This document shows, in pieces, positions 57,971 through 64,000 of a stretch of DNA of 64,000 bases (position 1 is its first letter; every line of letters starts with the position of its first letter). Source of the stretch: Desulfonauticus submarinus (GTDB lineage: Bacteria > Desulfobacterota > Desulfovibrionia > Desulfovibrionales > Desulfonatronovibrionaceae); contig NZ_FNIN01000002.1 in NCBI RefSeq assembly GCF_900104045.1, positions 62,001 to 126,000 on the forward strand, read 5' to 3'. Below the pieces are notes generated by a model. The model did not search any database. It saw only the letters and a program-made list of their open reading frames with translations, and had not been told where the DNA came from. Made by a program: the position numbers and the translations under genes.

Positions 57971-59572
57971 ATGCTAAAAAAAATCTCTTTAGCCCTTATA
58001 CTTCTCTTTTTTATTACTACCTTAAATGCAACTGCAAGTAATCCTAAAACATTTTTAGTTTTACCTTTTAAAATCTTAGGTCCTCAAAAATATCTCTATC
58101 TCGCGCAAGGTGCAAAAACAATGCTCACTACCAGACTTAGTTGGCCCAATCATCTAGAACCCAAAGAAGATTCCATAAATAAACAACCCAAAAATAAACA
58201 AGATGCTATCAAACTCGCCCAACAAATTGGGGTGGACTATCTAGTTTATGGAACAATTACTATTATGGGCAACCAATGCAGCCTAGACATTCAAACAGTT
58301 AGTGCTAATAAATCCTTTCCTCAAAGTATTCAAACAACCCTAGATAATCTCATCCCAGCCTTAGAAAAAGTAGCTAAAACCATTAATAATCAAGTATTTA
58401 ATAGACCAAAACAGCAACAAGCATCTTCTCAACCTAAACAGACAAAAGGTCCCATTAACTCTGAATTTGTTTACAATGAAACTTCTCCTAAATCTTCTTT
58501 TTACCTAAATCCAGAATTTAAATTTGCGGGCAATGCCAACAACCCTAACAAATGGAGAAGCCAAAGTCTTCCTTTTGCTTCTGTAGGTATGGTAGCAGGA
58601 GATGCCAATCAAGATGGCAAAACCGAAATATTTATCTTAGAGCATCAAAAAATACACGCCTATCGGTTAGTAAAAGGGCTATTAAAACCTCTTGCAACAT
58701 ATAAAACTCCTCCGAGTTATCAATGTCTAAATATAAATATCGCTGATTTAAATAGAGATGGATTCCAGGAAATTATCGTATCTGCCAAACAAGATAATTT
58801 TATTCGTTCTTTTATCCTTGAATTTAAAGAAAATAAATTTCAAATTCTTCAAAATAAAATTCCTTTTTTTCTAAACATCGTACGTACCCCTCCAGAATTC
58901 CAAAAAACACTTATAGGTCAATCTTTTGGCCATGGTCGACTCTTTGACCCTGATAGTGTTTATGAGTTGATAAAAATAAAAGGTAAATATCAAAAATTAA
59001 GAAAACTCTCTTTACCTCCTTATGCAACAGTATTTAACTTTACTTATCTACCTCAAGAAAAAGACTATAAAATTATTGTCAACCACAATGATCACCTTTA
59101 CATCTATACTCCAACAAATAGTTTACTTGCAAAAACAGAAGAAATATATGCTGCGACTTCTATAGGATTTCCTTATTACGAAACTATGTCTGGCCTAGGC
59201 ACTCCAAAAGATATTGATCCTAATATGTATTATATCTCAGGTAGATTGCTACCTGTAAACCTGGACCAAGATAATAAGTTTGAACTAATTGTAAGTAGGC
59301 CTATTTCTTTATCTTCTCAATTTTTCTCTAGATATAGAAACTTTCCCCAAGGGGAAATTCACTGTTTATTTTGGGATGGTATTGGTTTAAACCTTCTTTG
59401 GAAAACTAGACGCATCAAAGGTACAATTGTGGATTATGGTCTTTATGATTTAAATGGAGATAATAAAAAAGAGTTAGTGGTATGTGTAAATTCCCATCCT
59501 GGAGCAACAGGACTTAAACACAAAAAGACTATTATCTTAAGTTATACTCTGCAATCTACTCAAAAAAAATAA
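57971..59572 (+). CDS. Secreted FG-GAP/VCBS-repeat protein with TolB-N-like N-terminal domain
   Basis: 533-aa exported protein. The signal peptide is KKISLALILLFFITTLNATA. Residues about 25-150 (FLVLPFKILGPQKYLYLAQG, AIKLAQQIGVDYLVYGTI) resemble the small domain of TolB/FlgT/CsgG-like envelope proteins. The rest carries FG-GAP-type calcium-loop repeats: DANQDGKTEIFIL, DLNRDGFQEIIV, NLDQDNKFELIV and DLNGDNKKELVV, suggesting a beta-propeller. The frame opens at 57908; ATG 57971 is chosen for its signal peptide and AAGGAG 11 nt upstream. Function unknown. Confidence 0.82.
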   Translation: MLKKISLALILLFFITTLNATASNPKTFLVLPFKILGPQKYLYLAQGAKTMLTTRLSWPNHLEPKEDSINKQPKNKQDAIKLAQQIGVDYLVYGTITIMGNQCSLDIQTVSANKSFPQSIQTTLDNLIPALEKVAKTINNQVFNRPKQQQASSQPKQTKGPINSEFVYNETSPKSSFYLNPEFKFAGNANNPNKWRSQSLPFASVGMVAGDANQDGKTEIFILEHQKIHAYRLVKGLLKPLATYKTPPSYQCLNINIADLNRDGFQEIIVSAKQDNFIRSFILEFKENKFQILQNKIPFFLNIVRTPPEFQKTLIGQSFGHGRLFDPDSVYELIKIKGKYQKLRKLSLPPYATVFNFTYLPQEKDYKIIVNHNDHLYIYTPTNSLLAKTEEIYAATSIGFPYYETMSGLGTPKDIDPNMYYISGRLLPVNLDQDNKFELIVSRPISLSSQFFSRYRNFPQGEIHCLFWDGIGLNLLWKTRRIKGTIVDYGLYDLNGDNKKELVVCVNSHPGATGLKHKKTIILSYTLQSTQKK

Positions 59573-59616
59573 ATTTGTCCTCTTAACAAACATAGTTAAA
59601 AGCTTTAAGCTAAAAA

Positions 59617-60540
59617 ATGCTTAGTTCTGTTCAATTAATTAAAATAGACCACAGTTCAGAAGGGCAAAAACTTATTTCTTTCCTTAAACAGAAAACAAAA
59701 ATTCCTTATTCAGGATTAATGCGCCTGTTGAGGACAGGACAAATTAGAGTAAATGGTAAGAGATGTTCGGCTTTTTATAAATTAAAAGTTGAAGATAAAA
59801 TTCGCATACCTCCATTTAAAATAGATCCTAATCAATCTTATTATAATAAAGCTCTTCCATTCCAGCTCATCTCACTATGTAAAATAAAAGAAACAAAGCA
59901 AACGTTATCTAAGAATGTTATTCCCATTATTTATGAAGATAATGAAATACTATTAATTAGCAAACCAAGTGGCTTGGCTGTACATAAAGGAAGCAAAACT
60001 CTGTTTTCTCTTATGGACATCATCTCTGTTAAATATCAAGATAACACATTTATTCCAACACCGGTTCACAGGCTTGATAAACAAACCTCAGGGCTTTTAC
60101 TTTTAGCCAAAACTTTTTCCAAATTAAGACTACTTCAACAAAATTGGTCCAACATTACCAAAAAATATCTTGTTAAAGTCCAAGGGAAATGGCCTTATAA
60201 CCGCGAAAAAAAAATTACCCATTATCTGTACAAACCTAAAAAGGGAATTATCCAAAACAATCCCCAAAAAGGTAAAAAAAGTGTTTGCATTATAAAACCA
60301 ATTATTATCACTGAAAAGCAATCTTTTTTAGAAGTATCTCTTTTAACTGGCCGAACAAGACAAATACGTGCTCAACTTGCACTAGAAGGCTATCCCATAA
60401 TAGGTGATAATAAATTTGCCTGCTTTCCTAAAAAAACACCTTTATATTTACATGCTTTTTATCTTAGTATAAAAGGTAAGCAATTTATAGACTGGCCCCA
60501 ATGGGCACATAATCACCTAAAAACATTACAATGTCTTTAA
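59617..60540 (+). CDS. RluA-family pseudouridine synthase
   Basis: 307-aa enzyme converting uridines in rRNA to pseudouridine, nearest in layout to RluC. An N-terminal S4 domain (MRLLRTGQIRVNGKRC, about residue 35) precedes the catalytic domain. The catalytic Asp is in PVHRLDKQTSGLLLLAK (about 150), followed by LTGRTRQIRAQLA (about 245) and YPIIGDNKF. It overlaps the following glycosyltransferase gene by 10 bp. No Shine-Dalgarno sequence is visible. Confidence 0.92.
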   Translation: MLSSVQLIKIDHSSEGQKLISFLKQKTKIPYSGLMRLLRTGQIRVNGKRCSAFYKLKVEDKIRIPPFKIDPNQSYYNKALPFQLISLCKIKETKQTLSKNVIPIIYEDNEILLISKPSGLAVHKGSKTLFSLMDIISVKYQDNTFIPTPVHRLDKQTSGLLLLAKTFSKLRLLQQNWSNITKKYLVKVQGKWPYNREKKITHYLYKPKKGIIQNNPQKGKKSVCIIKPIIITEKQSFLEVSLLTGRTRQIRAQLALEGYPIIGDNKFACFPKKTPLYLHAFYLSIKGKQFIDWPQWAHNHLKTLQCL

Positions 60541-61739
60541 AGTATAAAGTCTCTATTATTATCCCTGTCCTTAATAAATGGGAACTCACTAAAAACTGTC
60601 TAGTTAGCTTAGCTGAACACACTCCCCGTGAGATCTATGAAGTAATTGTAATAGATAACGGCTCTACTGATAAAACCCCTACTATGGCTAAACATTTTGG
60701 ACTAAATCTTTTTGGCAAACATTTTAAATACATCCGCTTATCTAAAAATATTAACTTCGGTCCTGCTTGTAATTTAGGAGCAAAAATAGCTAAGAGTGAT
60801 TTTTTATTTTTTTTAAATAATGACACAATATTAACTCCTAACTGGTTAGAACCTTTACTTAAAGCATTTACCCAAGATCCTAGTCTTGGAGCAATTGGGC
60901 CTTTACTACTTTATCCTAACAATACTGTCCAACATCTAGGAGTTGTTTTTTCTCTAAGAAACAAAGTATTTCATCTTTATTCCCAATTTCCTAAAAATCA
61001 TTATGTAGTTCAAAAAAAACGCTACTTTCAAGCAATTACAGGTGCTGCCTTTTTAATCCCTAAAAAACTTTTCTGGCAACTAAATGGATTTTTTGAAAAG
61101 TATAAAAATGGAAGTGAAGATATAGACCTCTGTGCTCGCATTATTCAAAACAGCCACAAACTAACTGTTATACCCAACAGTGTTATCTATCATCTTGAAA
61201 GCCAATCTCAAGACCGAAATAAACACGATAATTATAACGCATATTTACTAACTAAACGTTGTGAACATATTTTTAAGCCAGATGCTTGGAAATTTTACCT
61301 TCAAGATGGCTATAAAGTTAAAATAACAAAATATTTGAAGCTATTTATAACCTCTGATTCTCAAGAAAAAGAAATCCCACAAAGTATAGAGAAAATAAAA
61401 AAAATAATTTTTAATGAACCATATTTGTGGGAAGGGTATAAAAAACTAGTTACTTTCTATATTAAAAAAAATAAATTCCAAGAAGGCATAGACTTATGTT
61501 ATTTTGCTCTATCTTTTTATCCAGAAGAAAAAATTCTTCCGTGGCTCTCTTTATTTGCACAAAAACAAAATAATATTCAAATAATACATGAAATATCTAC
61601 ATTACAAAATAAACTAAAAATCCAATCTACACAAATTAAAGAAAAAGGTAAAGAATATGTAAAAAAATTGCTAAAAAAAGAACCTACTCTAGAACCATTG
61701 CTTTTAAACTGGCTAAAAAGATATTCTATAAATTATTAA
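60531..61739 (+). CDS. Glycosyltransferase family 2 with C-terminal TPR-like region
   Basis: 402-aa GT-A enzyme. Residues about 5-230 carry VSIIIPVLNKWELT, VIVIDNGSTDKTP, NFGPACNLGA and a DxD-like site in FFLNNDTILTPNW (about 92), then NGSEDIDLCARI. The last 120 residues are helical with a TPR-like pattern (EGIDLCYFALSFYPEEK). It probably adds sugars to a surface polysaccharide. It overlaps the pseudouridine synthase gene by 10 bp. Confidence 0.88.
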   Translation: MSLKYKVSIIIPVLNKWELTKNCLVSLAEHTPREIYEVIVIDNGSTDKTPTMAKHFGLNLFGKHFKYIRLSKNINFGPACNLGAKIAKSDFLFFLNNDTILTPNWLEPLLKAFTQDPSLGAIGPLLLYPNNTVQHLGVVFSLRNKVFHLYSQFPKNHYVVQKKRYFQAITGAAFLIPKKLFWQLNGFFEKYKNGSEDIDLCARIIQNSHKLTVIPNSVIYHLESQSQDRNKHDNYNAYLLTKRCEHIFKPDAWKFYLQDGYKVKITKYLKLFITSDSQEKEIPQSIEKIKKIIFNEPYLWEGYKKLVTFYIKKNKFQEGIDLCYFALSFYPEEKILPWLSLFAQKQNNIQIIHEISTLQNKLKIQSTQIKEKGKEYVKKLLKKEPTLEPLLLNWLKRYSINY

Positions 61740-61785
61740 AGTGTATTTTTACCTCTGAACATTTAACCTTTAAAATTATATGTTA

Positions 61786-62799
61786 TTAAACTGAATCATT
61801 AGATATTAACTTTTTAATAAAATTATTTAAAAAACTCTCCTTTTGAATATCAAGCGAATAGGCACACGCAGTTTTATATGCATTTTCTAAAACTTTATTT
61901 ACCTTTTGATCTTTTTCTAAAATCCACTGAACGGCTAGCTCTAAATTAAGTACAACATCCATCACATCACCATCAGCAGAAAAAAAACCATTTCCCTGCC
62001 AGGCAACAGAGCGGAGAGGAAAAGAAGGGATATACTTATCAGGAATAATTTGCCGCATATAATCCCATCCTCCAAATCCTGTAAACCCCACAACCAAACA
62101 TCCACTAGCCATAGCCTCTAAAGGTGGCAATGGACATCCTTCTGGAAATCCTGTGTTTAGAAAAATATGTGCTTTAGCAAACACCTTGGCAACATCTTCC
62201 TGAGACAGATTTTCAATTTTTAAAAAGTTTATTTTATGCGATATTCCTTTCTTTTGTATAATTTGGTTAAAAATTTGTATTACCTGCCTTGCCAATGCAC
62301 TATTTTTACGAGGCATATAACAAATATTTATTTCTTTTTGATTTTTTTTAAAATTAAAATTAAATAAATTTAAATCAATGCCTGGTCGTAAGATCGGGGT
62401 CTTTATTCCTAAAGTATGTTCGATAAACCATGCCACTGGCTGGGACACAGCCCAAAAGTCCACATCCAAATCCTGCCATTTACAATTTGAAGGTAAAGCA
62501 GAAAATAAATAAGCCCAATTTTGACAATAAACTATTGTTTTAGCATTAGATTGTAATCCAGGTAATAAAGCATTAAACCAACCTTCTGGAACAATCCAAA
62601 AATCTTTTTTGTGTAATTTCACTCTATCCCAAACTACAGACAAAATATCTTTTGCCCACCATGGGCGCCATCCTCTAGCACCTCTATGCACAGCATAGAC
62701 TTCATATCCTGCCTGTTTAAAAAAATAAGCTAATCTGTATAAAACAATCACCCCTCCGCTTACTCGTCTTAATGAAGGAATAAAAAAATAAAACTTCAT
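61786..62799 (-). CDS. Glycosyltransferase, GT-B fold (GT4-like)
   Basis: 337-aa glycosyltransferase. It begins KFYFFIPSLRRVSGGVIVLYR and has the donor-binding E-x7-E-type motif EGCPLPPLEAMASGCLVVGF (about residues 220-239). LRPGIDLNLF lies at the domain boundary. The lone minus-strand gene lies among plus-strand glycosyltransferases. AGAGGA precedes ATG. Sugar donor and acceptor unknown. Confidence 0.85.
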   Translation of the reverse strand: MKFYFFIPSLRRVSGGVIVLYRLAYFFKQAGYEVYAVHRGARGWRPWWAKDILSVVWDRVKLHKKDFWIVPEGWFNALLPGLQSNAKTIVYCQNWAYLFSALPSNCKWQDLDVDFWAVSQPVAWFIEHTLGIKTPILRPGIDLNLFNFNFKKNQKEINICYMPRKNSALARQVIQIFNQIIQKKGISHKINFLKIENLSQEDVAKVFAKAHIFLNTGFPEGCPLPPLEAMASGCLVVGFTGFGGWDYMRQIIPDKYIPSFPLRSVAWQGNGFFSADGDVMDVVLNLELAVQWILEKDQKVNKVLENAYKTACAYSLDIQKESFLNNFIKKLISNDSV

Positions 62800-62868
62800 T
62801 TTATCCTCTCGTTCATTACTTAGGCATTATTTTTGCTAAAAATTTCAAAACCAAATCTTTATTTAAAA

Positions 62869-63615
62869 ATGTTTAAACCAACTACTTTAAAAATAGCAAC
62901 CGTTATTTTACATTATGGAGAGCCAAAAATAACTAAAGCTCTTCATCATCAACTTTTAAAGGACGATCCCCAAATAGTCCAAAACTTATTTGTATTAGAC
63001 AATAATGCTCCTAAGCCATACCACAAAAGTTGGAAAAGACTTCCTAAAAATTTATATTGGGCAGGAGCTTTGGAATTTTGTTTAGACTTTTTTCTCAATA
63101 AACATTATGATTATCTTTGGTTTTTAAATAATGACCTTATCTTTACCTCTAAAGGGCCTATTTTGACTAAAGTACAAACAAGAATAGCTTATTTAGAAAA
63201 AAAACTTGGAAAAGTAGGCATATATTCCCCAAGTTTTAGCTTTAATCCATATCACCCACAAATGAGCAGACAAAAAGAAAAAGGCTTTATAAAAGTTAGT
63301 TATATAGATGGCATAGCTCCTGCTATAAATTTAAAATGCTATAAAAATATAAATGGTCTAGATTGCGATAATAATCTATATGGATATGGAGTAGATATTT
63401 GGCTCTCTTTGCGAACCTACTTACAAGGATGGCCAGTTATAGTGGATCAAGAAATAGAAGCAAAACACTTTTATCACGCTACTGCTAAAACAATAGGTAA
63501 TTTTTTAAATAAAGCAAAATTACAAAAAAATACTTATTTAAGAAAAAGATTAGGACCAAATTTTACAACTATCTTAAAAAAACTTCAAACTGCTATTTAC
63601 TATGAAACAAATTAA
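62869..63615 (+). CDS. Glycosyltransferase family 2-like protein
   Basis: 248-aa protein with a GT-A-like fold: IATVILHYGEPKITKAL at the start, LFVLDNNAPKPY, and the DxD-like WFLNNDLIF (about residue 88). YGYGVDIWLSLRTYLQG near residue 180 is typical of rhamnosyltransferase-type GT2 enzymes. The frame opens with TTG at 62833, but ATG 62869 begins immediately before the first strand. No Shine-Dalgarno sequence is seen for either. It overlaps the next gene by 14 bp. Confidence 0.8.
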   Translation: MFKPTTLKIATVILHYGEPKITKALHHQLLKDDPQIVQNLFVLDNNAPKPYHKSWKRLPKNLYWAGALEFCLDFFLNKHYDYLWFLNNDLIFTSKGPILTKVQTRIAYLEKKLGKVGIYSPSFSFNPYHPQMSRQKEKGFIKVSYIDGIAPAINLKCYKNINGLDCDNNLYGYGVDIWLSLRTYLQGWPVIVDQEIEAKHFYHATAKTIGNFLNKAKLQKNTYLRKRLGPNFTTILKKLQTAIYYETN

Positions 63616-64000
63616 ATATCTCATCATAGGAGCAGGGCCAACAGGTTTAGGGGCTGGCTATAGACTCAAAGAATTAGGAGAAAACAATTTTCTCATTTTG
63701 GAAAAAAATTCTTATCCCGGTGGTCTTTCTGCGAGTTTTAGAGATAAAAAAGGATTCACCTGGGATATTGGAGGGCATGTAATTTTTTCTCACTACAAAT
63801 ATTTTGACAACTTGCTAGAAAAACTTCTGAGTAAAGATTTTCTATCTCATCAAAGAAAAGCCTTTATCCGTTTAGAAAATACTTGGATACCCTATCCATT
63901 TCAAAATAATATTCGTTATCTGCCCCCACATCTCAGATGGAAATGCATTGAAGGTATTTTGGATAAGCCCTCCATACTACCAACAAACTTTAAAGAATGG
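63602..64000 (+). CDS. FAD-dependent amine-oxidase/UDP-galactopyranose-mutase-like protein (partial)
   Basis: The first 133 residues of a gene running off the right edge. It starts MKQIKYLIIGAGPTGLGAGYR, a dinucleotide-binding GxGxxG motif for FAD. LILEKNSYPGGLSASF follows with the Glu that binds the adenosine ribose, then WDIGGHVIFSHYKYFD, a pattern of protoporphyrinogen-oxidase-like and UDP-galactopyranose-mutase-like flavoproteins. Its place in a glycosyltransferase cluster favours a sugar-nucleotide or polysaccharide role. The specific enzyme cannot be settled from this fragment. Confidence 0.82.
   Translation, partial: MKQIKYLIIGAGPTGLGAGYRLKELGENNFLILEKNSYPGGLSASFRDKKGFTWDIGGHVIFSHYKYFDNLLEKLLSKDFLSHQRKAFIRLENTWIPYPFQNNIRYLPPHLRWKCIEGILDKPSILPTNFKEW

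Overview
The window is a strongly AT-rich stretch of a Gram-negative bacterial chromosome, densely packed with housekeeping genes and showing no phage, insertion sequence, CRISPR array or tRNA that I can see. The best fit is a low-GC member of the Desulfovibrionales (Desulfonauticus/Desulfothermus-like sulfate reducers). The reasons are an F-type ATP synthase split into a b'/b/delta/alpha/gamma/beta/epsilon operon and a distant I/a/c operon beside rex, an archaeal-type AroA' aldolase, a YedE/TusA/DUF3343 cluster, 6S RNA between zapA and rny, and LPS genes (lpxC, glmU). The taxonomic call is inference from gene content, not from a marker search.

Layout: 1-2.4 kb, RNase E/G (cut by the left edge) and a radical SAM protein on the minus strand. 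2.5-7.8 kb, trmI, then an overlapping plus-strand run of a phenylacetate-CoA-ligase-like gene, a ChaN-PDZ lipoprotein, mutM and a diguanylate cyclase. 7.8-16.2 kb, a minus-strand series glmU-zapB-zapA-6S RNA-rny-ymdB-tyrS-prenyltransferase-thrC-small ORF. 16.2-22.1 kb, the main ATP synthase operon, ending in a strong terminator. 22.2-27.8 kb, the cell-shape operon mreB-mreC-mreD-mrdA-rodA-bactofilin. 27.8-33.9 kb, a YhcC-like radical SAM gene, ogt, and a TetR-regulated EmrA/EmrB/TolC-type tripartite efflux operon. 34-36.4 kb, a Lon-family protease. 36.8-39.3 kb, the second ATP synthase operon, a terminator, and rex. 39.4-43.5 kb, rpmE-DUF1385-prfA-prmC and lpxC. 43.5-46.4 kb, the five-gene YedE/TusA/DUF3343/kinase-like/DUF1858-like cluster on the minus strand. 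46.7-52 kb, a divergently arranged peptide/nickel-type ABC transporter. 52-57.9 kb, ilvD, a methyltransferase, moeA, aroA' and an RsmB-type methyltransferase. 58-64 kb, an FG-GAP repeat protein, an RluA-type pseudouridine synthase and the start of a glycosyltransferase cluster.

The points most worth a second look are these. The YedE-led cluster is probably for selenium or sulfur handling and contains a kinase-fold protein of unknown role. mreC appears to use an AUU start codon behind a perfect Shine-Dalgarno sequence. A long-range inverted repeat brackets the 6S RNA gene and could compete with its closing stem. A Rex box abuts rex, with weaker Rex-like sequences ahead of both ATP synthase operons. 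The tetR operator overlies a promoter that would give a leaderless mRNA. All functions are assigned by recognising motifs in the translations; no database search was run.
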